A stretch of 64,000 nucleotides of DNA from a bacterium (GTDB taxonomy: Bacteria > Patescibacteria > ABY1 > JAGPKW01). How positions within the stretch are numbered: position 1 is the stretch's first letter; each line of letters begins with the position of its first letter. The notes beneath the pieces were generated by a model. The model was given only the letters and a program-made list of their open reading frames with translations, did not search any database and was not told where the DNA came from. Shown here piece by piece: positions 32,745-41,211 of this stretch. The position numbers and the translations under genes were made by a program. The stretch spans positions 62,001-126,000 of the forward strand of contig JAJXYN010000012.1 in the NCBI GenBank assembly GCA_021780535.1, given 5' to 3'.

Positions 32745-33182
32745 ATGCAAAAACAAGAAATTAAAAAACAAGATAAGAAAGAGATAAAATTTCCGGAAGG
32801 AAAATATCTTTATGCTGTTGGTAGAAGAAAATCTGCTATAGCTCAAGTTAGACTTTATAGTGGAAGAGGAAAATCTATTGTTAATGGAGTTGAGGCTGAA
32901 AAATATTTTGCAACTCCACTTATTAATAAAATGATTGAACCTTTGAAGCAAGTTTCAAAAGAAGGTGAATATGATGTTTATGTTAAAGTTGTTGGTGGTG
33001 GAACAAATGGGCAATCAGAGGCTATTAGACACGGAGTTTCAAGAGCAATATCAGAAGGTGATAAAGCTATTAGAACTACATTGAAGAAGTTAGGATTTTT
33101 AACTAGGGATCCTAGAGTAGTTGAAAGAAAGAAACCAGGTTTGAAGAAAGCTAGAAGAGCTCCTCAATGGGCAAAGCGTTAA
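32745..33182 (+). CDS. rpsI: 30S ribosomal protein S9
   Basis: 145 aa. YAVGRRKSAIAQVRLYSGRG, VVGGGTNGQSEAIRHGVSRA and the tail KKARRAPQWAKR are diagnostic; the C-terminal Lys-Arg reaches the P-site tRNA anticodon. Starts 9 nt after rplM and closes the operon. The same PQWAKR ending appears in a mini-ORF at 50.36 kb. Confidence 0.96.
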   Translation: MQKQEIKKQDKKEIKFPEGKYLYAVGRRKSAIAQVRLYSGRGKSIVNGVEAEKYFATPLINKMIEPLKQVSKEGEYDVYVKVVGGGTNGQSEAIRHGVSRAISEGDKAIRTTLKKLGFLTRDPRVVERKKPGLKKARRAPQWAKR

Positions 33183-33248
33183 GCTTTGGCACCACAATTG
33201 GGAATATATCCCAAATTTATGCATTTTTCTAAAATCATATTTAAAAGG

Positions 33249-33279
33249 GACGTTCATTATTGTTATGAACGTCTTTTTT
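33249..33279 (+). terminator. Terminator of the ribosomal/rpoA operon
   Basis: GACGTTCAT (33249-33257) pairs with ATGAACGTC (33265-33273), then six T. Confidence 0.92.
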
Positions 33280-33282
33280 GTT

Positions 33283-33353
33283 CCTCATGTGATTTTATCG
33301 GTGATAGATTAGTTACGTCATTACTTTTCTATCCCCGATAAAATCACACGAGG
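33283..33353. repeat. 19-bp inverted repeat at the left edge of the virus-like module
   Basis: CCTCATGTGATTTTATCGG (33283-33301) pairs with 33335-33353 with one mismatch. The loop contains TTACGTCATTA (33313-33323), the core of the operator palindrome in repeat R1. It may be an attachment or regulatory site. The 331 bp between rpsI and 33514 otherwise hold two terminators and no gene. Confidence 0.7.
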
Positions 33354-33372
33354 CGATAATAGATTGCCTCCG

Positions 33373-33411
33373 ATAAAGACTTTTTAAACTTATAAAGGTC
33401 TTTATTTTTTT
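33373..33411 (+). terminator. Second hairpin with T-run before the virus-like module
   Basis: ATAAAGAC (33373-33380) pairs with GTCTTTAT (33398-33405), followed by T-run. It would insulate the next module from ribosomal operon readthrough. Confidence 0.7.
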
Positions 33412-33513
33412 AATAATCAAAATAGGATTTAAAAAATCTTATAGAAAGGAATAAATTTAAATAAAAAATTAAATAAAAAGTCAGTAATCTCTTATAAATT
33501 AACTAATTAAATA

Positions 33514-33663
33514 ATGAATAATGAAAATAATCTAAAAAGTTATATATTTTATTCTAATTGGAAAAAGAATAAAACTATTTTTAGAAAAATAAAAATAAAA
33601 TTAATAGTTCTTTTTTATAGAATAAAAAGAAATTTTTTTAATAAATTAATCAAAACAACATGA
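33514..33663 (+). CDS. Small basic protein, 49 aa
   Basis: ATG 33514 to TGA 33661-33663. Very basic with a hydrophobic stretch (KIKLIVLFYRIKRNFFNK). The stop overlaps the next start as ATGA (33660-33663), a sign of translational coupling that supports a real gene. Function unknown. Confidence 0.55.
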   Translation: MNNENNLKSYIFYSNWKKNKTIFRKIKIKLIVLFYRIKRNFFNKLIKTT

Positions 33664-33854
33664 ATATAAAATTTATAAGCTCTATATTAGAGTCTTTTTC
33701 TGATATCTTAGACGGTGATTTTTTGGTAGATGATAACTTTATTTTTATAGAAAAGCAGTTATCAAATGAAGAAAATAAAAGTGTTTTATTTAAATTTGAT
33801 CATGAGGGTAAACTCATAGAGACAAGAGTAAAAGATTTTAAGGAAATTTACTAA
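33660..33854 (+). CDS. Small acidic protein, 64 aa
   Basis: Starts inside the ATGA overlap with the previous gene and ends 17 nt before the initiator-like gene. Acidic and mixed in structure (SFSDILDGDFLVDDNFIF; VLFKFDHEGKLIE). No family recognised; possibly an early or control gene of the module. Confidence 0.6.
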   Translation: MNIKFISSILESFSDILDGDFLVDDNFIFIEKQLSNEENKSVLFKFDHEGKLIETRVKDFKEIY

Positions 33855-33871
33855 ATAATTAGATATTTATA

Positions 33872-34603
33872 ATGGAAAATAGTGGTTGGATAAAACTTCA
33901 TAGAAAAATAGAAGAAAACTGGATATTTCAAGAAAAAAGAGTTTTCAGTAAATTTGAAGCTTGGCTACATTTTTTATTAAGAGCAAACCATAAAGATAAT
34001 AGAATATCACTCGGAAATGAAATAATAGAAATCAAACAAGGAAGTTTTATCACATCAGAAATTAAATTAATGAATCTTTTTAATTGGTCAAAGACTAAAA
34101 TCAGATCTTTTTTAGAAGTCTTAGAAAAAGAAAAAATGATTATTAAAAAATCTGATACAAAAAAGACCACTATTTCCATTGTAAATTATAATATTTACCA
34201 GAATTTAGAAACCACAAAAAAACCAAACAAAAACCAAAACAAAACTATAACAGAACCACAAAAAGACACAGACGAAGAATTTAAAAATGAAAAGAATTAT
34301 ATAAATAACGATAATAGAAATTTTAAAAAATTTTCAGAAGATGAATTATTTAAAATAGATTATCTTTTAGAAAAAATAGGAAGTGAAAAAGAAAAACAAA
34401 CTCTACTCGCAATAGCTTATCAATTAGGAATAAATTGGTTAGAAACTAGAATACCTTTTATTTTAGAAGATAGAGCAAATATAAATAATATAGGTGCATA
34501 TATTATGACTTTGGCTAAAAAAGATGGTTATGTACCAAAAAAGATAACAAAAAATAATTTTAGAGAAATGAAAAATATGATAATGGAAAAATTATCAATC
34601 TAA
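33872..34603 (+). CDS. Replisome-organizer/DnaD-like replication initiation protein
   Basis: 243 aa. The N-terminal 110 residues match the phage replisome organizer winged helix: GWIKLHRKIEENWIFQEKR, FSKFEAWLHFLLRANHKDN, QGSFITSEIKLMNLF, NWSKTKIRSFLEVLEKEKMI, TTISIVNYNIYQ. A polar linker follows, then a C-terminal helical domain. Relatives bind the phage origin and load helicase. In this module it is the only replication gene seen, which suggests a self-replicating or replication-capable element using host polymerase. Confidence 0.8.
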   Translation: MENSGWIKLHRKIEENWIFQEKRVFSKFEAWLHFLLRANHKDNRISLGNEIIEIKQGSFITSEIKLMNLFNWSKTKIRSFLEVLEKEKMIIKKSDTKKTTISIVNYNIYQNLETTKKPNKNQNKTITEPQKDTDEEFKNEKNYINNDNRNFKKFSEDELFKIDYLLEKIGSEKEKQTLLAIAYQLGINWLETRIPFILEDRANINNIGAYIMTLAKKDGYVPKKITKNNFREMKNMIMEKLSI

Positions 34604-34620
34604 AAAATCCAATAAAGACA

Positions 34621-35502
34621 ATGTCTAAAACAAGTTTTATACAAGTACCAGAAGAAATAACAGAAAAATATTATAACAATTTGCAATCAGCAGATAGATT
34701 TATAATACCAAGAATGAGATTTAAAAAGACAATATTATCGAGACAATTTATAAAAGGATTAAAACAAAAAACTTATTTAAAACAAATATCAGAAATATGG
34801 AAAGAATTCACAAAAGAGCAAAAACAAGCATGGAAAAATGTGGATTCTAGGAAATACCCTCATGGTTGGAGAATGTTTGTAACTGATCAAAGTTTAAGAA
34901 TAAAGCTAGGACTTACCGGAATAGTAACGCCTAATATTTATCATCAAGACTTGGTTGGTAAAATTCAAATACAATCGCCAGCACAAGAAATAAAATTAAT
35001 TCAATTACATCCAAATAGTTATTGGATAAGTAAAAAAGTAAAAGGTTCAAAAAACATGTACGAGCCTGTGAAGATTGAAGAATATTTATCTTTACCTTTA
35101 AAAATAGGGATAAGTTATAAATCAAATTTAGAAGTAACCGGCGAAGGAGCTTTTGCAAAATATTTCGTACGAATAAGGCATTTATATCAAGGCAGAAATT
35201 TATTTACAGATGTAAGTATAGATATGCTTGCAAATACAGATTGGACATATAAAGAAGCTCAAAATACTTTCATGTTAGGTCAAGCAATTTCTTATGATTT
35301 ATATATTCATTTATACAAAGTAAAAGGAGAATTATTATTTGATAATTTAAAAGCTATTCATTCAGGAAGTAATTGGGCAAGAGATCAATATTGTAAAAAG
35401 ATAGAAAGAACATACACGAGAGGATTTTATCAAATACCAGAACATTGGTCGCCAGTGATAATCTCTCAAGGTGCTGATTATAAATCAATTTATCCTATTT
35501 AA
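34621..35502 (+). CDS. Putative virion or structural protein, 293 aa
   Basis: No firm family. An N-terminal segment IWKEFTKEQKQAWKNV with KYPHGWRMFVTDQSLR resembles the short W...L...EK...W...F modules seen in phage structural proteins; a related module is in the 120-aa protein at 37579. The rest is beta-rich (YFVRIRHLYQGRNLFTDVSI). Conserved aromatic residues and position directly before the fibre-like genes support a structural role by inference. Confidence 0.55.
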   Translation: MSKTSFIQVPEEITEKYYNNLQSADRFIIPRMRFKKTILSRQFIKGLKQKTYLKQISEIWKEFTKEQKQAWKNVDSRKYPHGWRMFVTDQSLRIKLGLTGIVTPNIYHQDLVGKIQIQSPAQEIKLIQLHPNSYWISKKVKGSKNMYEPVKIEEYLSLPLKIGISYKSNLEVTGEGAFAKYFVRIRHLYQGRNLFTDVSIDMLANTDWTYKEAQNTFMLGQAISYDLYIHLYKVKGELLFDNLKAIHSGSNWARDQYCKKIERTYTRGFYQIPEHWSPVIISQGADYKSIYPI

Positions 35503-35510
35503 TTAAAAAT

Positions 35511-36332
35511 ATGTCAGATTTTCCAAATACAATTTATAACCCAAGAGCAAAAGAAAATATTTATGGTGTTGTTTTTGATACAGCAAATAAAAAGATGGCT
35601 TATGCGGAAGATTTTCAATTTTTAGATAATGAGGTTGTCGCTATTGAAAATGAGTTAGGAATAAATATAAAAGGCGTTTATCTAACTTTGAGAGAAAGAA
35701 TAGAAAAAATGGAAATTGATATTTTTTTAGCAAATGATACTTTAGAGCCAAAAGCAAATAAATTTGAAATAGTAGATTTCTCAAATTTTACAGCAAGTAA
35801 AGTAGGTTCAGGTTCTAATATTAAAACGTGTTTTAGATTAAAACTTGCAACAGGAACTACAATAAACAGCAATGCAATAGCATATTTAAAATATTATAAT
35901 TACGGGAATGCAGAATTTAGTTTTGATGAGAGTTTTCGTTTAATATTTTTTATAACTCAAATTTCAGGCGTTTTAAACGCTAATACTTTCTTAAAGGTAG
36001 ATAATGACATAAATCCAGTAAATCCATCTAGCAAGGCCATAGGATTCAAATTAAATGGGTATAAATTGTTTGGCATTATTCACAATGGTACAAGTCTTCA
36101 AGAAATTGATTTGACTAAAAACCTTAATGCAAATGGAAAATTTAAACTAGAAATAAAATTTTTTATGTATAGTAAAATTGAATTTTATGTAAATGATGTT
36201 AAGAGAGGCGAAAGTCAAAATATTCCTAATAGCTCAATGACTAATTCTAATATTTCAGTAAGTGTTGCAAATAATGCAGTTGCTAGTAATCAAGAAATTG
36301 CAGTGGGAAAAATATATTTAAGTGCTATATAA
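35511..36332 (+). CDS. Fibre-like protein with lectin-like C-terminus, 273 aa
   Basis: The N-terminus (FPNTIYNPRAKENIYGVVFD, then a helix VYLTLRERIEKMEI) looks like a phage tail or fibre attachment region. The C-terminal 180 residues are a beta-sandwich-like domain with FKLEIKFFMYSKIEFYVNDV, close to LamG/concanavalin-type sequences. The paralogous end in the next gene (GQKIEFYVNDLLLA) shows a shared receptor-binding-type domain. A role in surface or host recognition is inferred. Confidence 0.6.
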   Translation: MSDFPNTIYNPRAKENIYGVVFDTANKKMAYAEDFQFLDNEVVAIENELGINIKGVYLTLRERIEKMEIDIFLANDTLEPKANKFEIVDFSNFTASKVGSGSNIKTCFRLKLATGTTINSNAIAYLKYYNYGNAEFSFDESFRLIFFITQISGVLNANTFLKVDNDINPVNPSSKAIGFKLNGYKLFGIIHNGTSLQEIDLTKNLNANGKFKLEIKFFMYSKIEFYVNDVKRGESQNIPNSSMTNSNISVSVANNAVASNQEIAVGKIYLSAI

Positions 36333-36337
36333 AAAAT

Positions 36338-37141
36338 ATGAGTATAGAAAATTGGTGTAATTTACCAAAATCACAAATTGATAATGAAACAATAGAAAAT
36401 GCTATAAAAAGATTAATACAAGCACATTGCAATGATGTTAATGCACATTTGGAAGATGGTCAGAGCTTACACTCTCATAAAGCAAGTGAGGTTATAGATC
36501 ATTTAGCATTTTCAATAGTGTCAGACAAAATTCAACAAGGAGCTATAAAATTCTATCAAGTTGAAGATAATTTGAGGGTTAAATATACTCCACCGCTTGA
36601 AAGTATGGATGGTTGGAATTCGTATGGTGTTAATTTAACTTTGGGTGGTTTTTCCATGTATCAAGCTAATTTGCAGAATGTTTTATATTATGCGATGACT
36701 TCCGGAATAGTTCCATTGAATTGGGAAAAGAATTTTACTTTTTCATTTCTTTGTAAAATTGGAGATACTACAAACTGTGTTGCTTATGCTCTTGCTGGTG
36801 ATGTTATGTATGATTCAGAAGATCAAGGAATTGGTTTTAAATTCATGAATAATAAAGTTTATACAACGCATGTAAGTATGATTAATGATGTTCTTACTGA
36901 ATTTTTAACTGAAATAAATGTTCAAAATAAAAATAGTTTTAATTTATATAGAGTTGAATTTGTTGCAGGTCAAAAAATTGAATTTTATGTAAATGATCTT
37001 TTACTTGCTACACATACAATAAATTTTCCAAGTCAGTATTATTGTCACGGAATTATATTTTGTTTCAATATAAAGAATGTAAAAGTTGGATATGGTGCAA
37101 TGTATGAAGTTGGGCAATTATATTTTGCTCAAGATAAATAA
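36338..37141 (+). CDS. Fibre-like protein, paralogous C-terminus, 267 aa
   Basis: The N-terminal AHLEDGQSLHSHKASEVIDH and IVSDKIQQGAIKFYQ resemble phage fibre/baseplate repeats of the form AHLG-G-SL-HKASEVIDH. The C-terminal half shares the KIEFYVND beta-domain with the preceding gene, so the pair probably arose by duplication with different adaptors. It starts 5 nt after that gene and is surely in the same transcript. Confidence 0.65.
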   Translation: MSIENWCNLPKSQIDNETIENAIKRLIQAHCNDVNAHLEDGQSLHSHKASEVIDHLAFSIVSDKIQQGAIKFYQVEDNLRVKYTPPLESMDGWNSYGVNLTLGGFSMYQANLQNVLYYAMTSGIVPLNWEKNFTFSFLCKIGDTTNCVAYALAGDVMYDSEDQGIGFKFMNNKVYTTHVSMINDVLTEFLTEINVQNKNSFNLYRVEFVAGQKIEFYVNDLLLATHTINFPSQYYCHGIIFCFNIKNVKVGYGAMYEVGQLYFAQDK

Positions 37142-37156
37142 TTAATAAAAATAATA

Positions 37157-37591
37157 ATGGAAATAGCTGAAATAATAACAGGGAAGGAATATCCTGAAAA
37201 AGTTATACCGATGATAGAAAATTGTAAAAAATCTATAGATATAGTTGTATTTGATTGGCGATGGTATCCGGATCAAATAGGGTCTAGTATTCAAAGATTT
37301 AATAATGCAATTGTTAAAAAAGGAAATACTGGAAAGCAAATAAGGGCAATAACAAATACAAAAGAAATTTCAAATGTTTTAATTCAAGGAAATATAAAAG
37401 CAAAAATATGGAAATCAAAAAGATTATTACATACAAAATTAATGATGATAGATGATGAAATTGCAATAATAGGAAGTCATAATTATACATTAAATGCTTT
37501 TACAATAAATCAAGAAGTTTCTTTAATTATCAAGCAGAAACAAGTTTTAGAAAAATTAAAATTATATTTTGAAAATTTATGGCAGTTATAA
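37157..37591 (+). CDS. Single-HKD phospholipase D-family nuclease-like protein, 144 aa
   Basis: One PLD motif, HTKLMMIDDEIAIIGSHN (H-x-K-x4-D-x6-G-S-x-N) near residues 92-109, in the compact form of bacterial Nuc-like enzymes that work as dimers. The N-terminal part is the first beta-alpha lobe (SIDIVVFDWRWYPDQIG). No signal peptide. It could cut nucleic acid or a phosphodiester in envelope lipid. The last 13 nt overlap the next gene. Confidence 0.8.
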   Translation: MEIAEIITGKEYPEKVIPMIENCKKSIDIVVFDWRWYPDQIGSSIQRFNNAIVKKGNTGKQIRAITNTKEISNVLIQGNIKAKIWKSKRLLHTKLMMIDDEIAIIGSHNYTLNAFTINQEVSLIIKQKQVLEKLKLYFENLWQL

Positions 37592-37941
37592 AGCCAATAC
37601 AGGAAGTTAAATCTTTAAATATTAAAAATAAATTAGGTACTTCATCTAATTTTGGTCAATTAACATTTGGTGAGACTAGATTTGGTCAATTTAAAAGTGA
37701 ATATGGAATATATCAACAAAGAAGAAAAAGAAAAATTAAAATAACGATAAAAACTAAATTCTACTTACCAAAAAATCCAAAAACAGAAAGACAAATGATA
37801 AACCGATTAAAATTTAAAGAAGCAGTAAAAAAATGGCAAAATTTGACAAATAATGAGAAAGAAAAATATAATATAAGTACAAAATATAAAAACTTATCAG
37901 GATATAATTTATTTATTAAACTAACTTTACTATCTAATTAA
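37579..37941 (+). CDS. Basic protein, 120 aa, possible structural component
   Basis: Overlaps the PLD gene by 13 nt, implying coupled translation. Basic, with a repeat-like start (NFGQLTFGETRFGQFKSEYG) and a C-terminal module KKWQNLTNNEKEKYN...GYNLFIK akin to the one in the 293-aa protein. Such modules recur in phage structural proteins; the function here is inferred. Confidence 0.55.
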   Translation: MAVIKPIQEVKSLNIKNKLGTSSNFGQLTFGETRFGQFKSEYGIYQQRRKRKIKITIKTKFYLPKNPKTERQMINRLKFKEAVKKWQNLTNNEKEKYNISTKYKNLSGYNLFIKLTLLSN

Positions 37942-37993
37942 AGAGTCGAGTAAAAGCAAAACATTTTATTAAATAGTTTAAAAATAAAAATAT

Positions 37994-38569
37994 ATGCCAA
38001 AAGTTTCAGGGCCATTAATGTCTATGGACGCTAGTGGTAAACTCGGAAATTCAATTGTGTTTGGTAAATGGAAAGGTCAACATACAGTTAGAAGTTATGT
38101 AAAACCAGCAAATCCAAAAAAACCAGAGCAAGGTGATGTTAGACTTATATTAGGTGGACTTGGTAGGGCTTGTGGTTTTGTAGCAAAAGATAAAGGTTAT
38201 CATACAAAATTGTTAGCTTTAAATATTATTCCATCATCTCAAAGTAAACAATCTTTTTTAGTTAAATACTTCAAAGATTTATTTATAAATGGAAGTGGAA
38301 CAGTAATGAATACTAATTACGATGATCTTTTACTAGAGTTACAAGCACATACTGCTTATGCTGATTTTAATACAAAAGCTGTATCAATAGGAATATCAGA
38401 TTTTAGTTTGAGTTATGCTAGTTTAGCACCATTTGAAAAAGCTCTTTGTCTTTATATATTAGCAAAAGGCGCAATTTCTTTGGGATTTACAGGAACACCT
38501 TACACAAAATCACTTGCAACTTGGACATCAACAGATATTCAATCTTTGATAGTAGATTTACAAGGTTAA
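37994..38569 (+). CDS. Putative virion protein with SGKLGNSIVFGKWKG motif, 191 aa
   Basis: SGKLGNSIVFGKWKG followed by TVRSYVKPANPKKPEQ is a motif pair seen in phage-associated proteins of the DUF6266 type and similar virion components. The remainder is helical with Ala/Leu-rich segments. Last gene of the structural run; the hairpin at 38574 follows directly. Confidence 0.6.
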   Translation: MPKVSGPLMSMDASGKLGNSIVFGKWKGQHTVRSYVKPANPKKPEQGDVRLILGGLGRACGFVAKDKGYHTKLLALNIIPSSQSKQSFLVKYFKDLFINGSGTVMNTNYDDLLLELQAHTAYADFNTKAVSIGISDFSLSYASLAPFEKALCLYILAKGAISLGFTGTPYTKSLATWTSTDIQSLIVDLQG

Positions 38570-38573
38570 AAAT

Positions 38574-38600
38574 AGGAGGTCTCATTTTATATGAGGCCTC
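38574..38600 (+). terminator. Hairpin after the structural run
   Basis: AGGAGGTCTCAT, loop TTTAT, ATGAGGCCTCTT: a strong stem with one mismatch but no T-run, so possibly a processing signal rather than a full terminator. Confidence 0.55.
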
Positions 38601-38640
38601 TTACGATTAAAAAAATTCAAAATACAATTTAAACCACCCA

Positions 38641-39253
38641 CGATAAACTCAATAACAAACCTTTATCGGTTCAGAAATGCTATTTAACTTTAACTTGATA
38701 AAGTCTTATACAAAGTATGAAGTACGCTCGCTAAATTTTTTATTCCGGAGTACCTCCATAAAAAAATAAGCTCGCTGATGAACGTTTATCTATAATCAAC
38801 GTTTTTTATCTAGTCCATCCCGCTCCTTTCTTATTAATGTTCGCAGTAGCTCACATAAATAAGAAATCCGCTAGCTAAAATTGCCCATAATTTTTTGAGT
38901 ACAAAAAAATAGGCAATTTCTCTGCTAATAAACTTCAGTTTGCAAAATAGACAAGTGCTAACCCGTAAAATTTTTATAAATCTTCGTAGTAACTACGATT
39001 AATAAAAAATTTTACTCACTGCATCACATTATTTTTATGTTCCGCTATCGCTACACATAAAAATAAGTGATTTATGAAAATTAAAAAGTAAGAAGTGCTA
39101 ACCCGGAAAAAAATAATAAACTAAGGTTAAAAAATCCGGTGAACGTAACGGTGCTCGCATAACAAGACATTTTGCGACACCTCGCTACGTGATTGCTAGT
39201 TTAAAAGCACATCTAAAGAACCGCTCGCCGCTCGCAAAATGCTATGTTATGCG
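38641..39253. repeat. Hairpin field: at least seven successive inverted repeats with GC-richer loops
   Basis: CGATAAA/TTTATCG (38641-38668); TATGAAGTAC against GTACCTCCATA (38717-38760); AACGTT pair (38782-38803); TTTCTTATTAATGT/ACATAAATAAGAAA (38827-38866); AATTGCC.../...GGCAATT (38879-38919); GTAAAATTTTTATAAATC against GATTAATAAAAAATTTTAC (38965-39015) with inner TCGTAG-TAA-CTACGA; TTATTTTTATGT/ACATAAAAATAA (39030-39066); TCGCATAACA...CATTTTGCGA against TCGCAAAATG...TGTTATGCGA (39157-39253). Loops carry words such as CGCAGTAGCTC and CCGCTATCGCTAC. AAGTGCTAACCCG occurs twice (38953-38965, 39093-39105). No convincing gene lies in 38570-39702. Confidence 0.75.
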
Positions 39254-39260
39254 ACACCTA

Positions 39261-39390
39261 TACAGACCATCACGTTTATTGCCCCGGACTTTTTAGAAAA
39301 TTAATCTATTTTTTTCCTAACTTCCGTAATCCTGCTATAACGTGCATCTCGTTTCGCCCTCTGCAAACTATAAACAGTCCATCACGTAAG
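39261..39390. repeat. Direct repeat ACAG(A/T)CCATCACGT in the right part of the noncoding region
   Basis: Copies near 39262-39275 and 39375-39388, each followed within 25 nt by a C/G-rich word (GCCCCGG; TTCGGGCG) in opposite sense. It extends the unusual structure right of the hairpin field. Confidence 0.5.
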
Positions 39391-39702
39391 TGCTTCGGGC
39401 GACCAAAAAACAACGATAAAAAGCGTAAATACAACGCAAAACAAGTCTTAAAAAACAAAACAAAATTTAAAATAAAAATAAAGCCTTCCGATTATGATAA
39501 GAAACGGAATGCCTCTAAGGATTTACTCATAGACTATTTTAGATAAAAAAAGCCTATAAACAATATTTTAAAAAAATAAAAACTTTAAAAATTAGCCATT
39601 TTTAATAAAACAAAAAAGCATAAAAGCTTTATATTTTTTTGCTATTTATAAAATACTTTTAGTGTTTTGGTTTTATAAAATAACAGCGTAATTACAATAT
39701 AA

Positions 39703-40326
39703 ATGGAAATAAATAAAAGATATAAACAAAATATATTAATACCAGATCAATTTTTGACCCAGAACGAAGTTGGGTGCTTGTTGAAATCCATAGATACAAG
39801 AACATTTTTAGGAAAAAGAGATAAAGTAATTCTGTTGTTATTTTTAAATACAGGACTTAGAAAAAATGAATTATTAAGTTTGAATATAGAAAACTATAAA
39901 AAAGAAAATAATGATTATTGGTTAGAATTCAAAGCAAAAGGCGGACAAATACATATACAAAATATATCTCAAATAGAAGTTATAAAAGCCGTAGATTCAT
40001 ATTTAAAATTATGGAAAATAGGAAACAATGAATTAGAGCCTATATTTCAAAGTACTTATGATTGCAAAAATAAGAGTGGCAAAAGATTAAGTAAACAGTC
40101 ATTAGAATTTATGCTTAAAAAATATGGCAAACAAGCAGGAATTCAAAAAAAATTACATATTCATATGTTAAGACATACAGCAGGAAGTGAATTTTATAGA
40201 TTAACTCAAAATTTACCTTTAACTCAAATGTTTTTAAGACATAAAAGTATAAATTCAACTCTTATCTATATGCACGCAGACAAAACAAAAGTAAAAGAAG
40301 TTCAAAAATTGATGTTCAAAAATTAG
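39703..40326 (+). CDS. Minimal tyrosine recombinase (catalytic domain only), 207 aa
   Basis: Catalytic residues in order: Arg in TGLRKNELL near 52, Lys hairpin region FKAKGGQIHI, HMLRHTAGSEF near 165, RHKSINSTLIYMHAD with the final Tyr nucleophile. The usual His/Gly before the last block is RH-K rather than GH-x. The N-terminal SAM-like core-binding domain of about 100 residues is missing, so it may resemble the short integrases of satellites and some viruses. It lies next to the hairpin field, a candidate substrate. Confidence 0.85.
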   Translation: MEINKRYKQNILIPDQFLTQNEVGCLLKSIDTRTFLGKRDKVILLLFLNTGLRKNELLSLNIENYKKENNDYWLEFKAKGGQIHIQNISQIEVIKAVDSYLKLWKIGNNELEPIFQSTYDCKNKSGKRLSKQSLEFMLKKYGKQAGIQKKLHIHMLRHTAGSEFYRLTQNLPLTQMFLRHKSINSTLIYMHADKTKVKEVQKLMFKN

Positions 40327-40334
40327 AAAAAAAT

Positions 40335-40450
40335 CTCAAAGAAATCATCAAAAAAATACAGGACAAATCTTGAAAAATAACTCAGATCAAACTCGAAAAA
40401 AATATCAGAAAAAACTTTGAAAAAATATCAAACTAAATATCAATAAAAAC
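40335..40450. repeat. A-rich tract with repeated GAAAAAAATATCA-like words
   Basis: GAAAAAAATATCAG, TTGAAAAAATATCAAA and CTAAATATCAATAAA follow one another between the recombinase and the endolysin. Possible iterons or only low-complexity spacer. Confidence 0.35.
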
Positions 40451-40479
40451 CTAAATAAAATATCTAACAAACAAAAGAT

Positions 40480-40899
40480 ATGATTATAAAAGATCTAAAT
40501 AGATTAAATAAAAAAGTAAAAGAATTATGCGAAAAATTTATCAATGAGTGTAAAAACAAAGATATAACTGTAATTATCACAGAAACATTTAGAGATAAAT
40601 CAAGACAAGAACAAGCAGTAATCGAAAATAAAAGCAATGCTCATTTTGGTTACTCATTTCATAATTATGGATTAGCTTTCGATTTTGCTGTGTTAAATAA
40701 AAATAAAGGAATCACTTGGAATGTAAATAAAGATAAAAATTGGTTTATTTGCGGTGAAATCGGTAAGAAACTAGGTCTTTCTTGGGGTGGTGATTGGAAA
40801 ATGAAAGATTATTGTCATTTTGAGTTCTATTTTAATATAAATAGAGATGTTTTGCTTAATAAATTATTAAAAGGATTTGATGCTAATAAATTAAGTTAA
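40480..40899 (+). CDS. M15-family peptidase, endolysin-like
   Basis: 139 aa. Zinc peptidase of the VanY/CwlK/phage L-alanyl-D-glutamate endopeptidase group: TETFRDKSRQEQAV, SFHNYGLAFDFAV (His and Asp ligands), and WGGDWKMKDYCHFEF (second His). No signal peptide, as for a phage endolysin that needs a holin, and a holin-like gene follows 4 nt later. It would cut peptidoglycan cross-links at lysis. Confidence 0.88.
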   Translation: MIIKDLNRLNKKVKELCEKFINECKNKDITVIITETFRDKSRQEQAVIENKSNAHFGYSFHNYGLAFDFAVLNKNKGITWNVNKDKNWFICGEIGKKLGLSWGGDWKMKDYCHFEFYFNINRDVLLNKLLKGFDANKLS

Positions 40900-40903
40900 A
40901 AAT

Positions 40904-41107
40904 ATGCCAGAAACAAAACAAATTTATCAATCAATGACGATTATGGGCGCTGTTATCGTAATAATTTCTTTTGTTGTTAATAGATTAAATATTGATATTT
41001 CAAATAAAGAAGTTGTTGATGTAGTGAGTGCGGTTTTTGTAATAGGAGGCGCTTTGATTTCTATTATTGGACGAATTAGGGCTAATAAGAGGATAGGGAA
41101 AAAATAA
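40904..41107 (+). CDS. Holin-like protein with two membrane segments, 67 aa
   Basis: Two hydrophobic segments (MTIMGAVIVIISFVVN and VVDVVSAVFVIGGALISII) separated by a short polar turn, and a basic tail (GRIRANKRIGKK): the class II holin layout. Adjacent to the endolysin, forming a lysis cassette. It would form membrane pores that release the enzyme. Confidence 0.8.
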   Translation: MPETKQIYQSMTIMGAVIVIISFVVNRLNIDISNKEVVDVVSAVFVIGGALISIIGRIRANKRIGKK

Positions 41108-41211
41108 CAATTATGTTTTATATTAGATAATTATTTATAATTAGGATTTCTTCATCATTTCTTCATTTTGTTTTGCTATAATATTTCTATTTATTTTTTA
41201 AAATATAATTT

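Noticed and set aside
39244..39546. 100-codon plus-strand frame in the noncoding region
   Set aside because: Starts inside a hairpin arm, has no leader signal, and its residue make-up (runs of Lys/Asn after a Cys/Pro-rich start) does not look like a folded protein.
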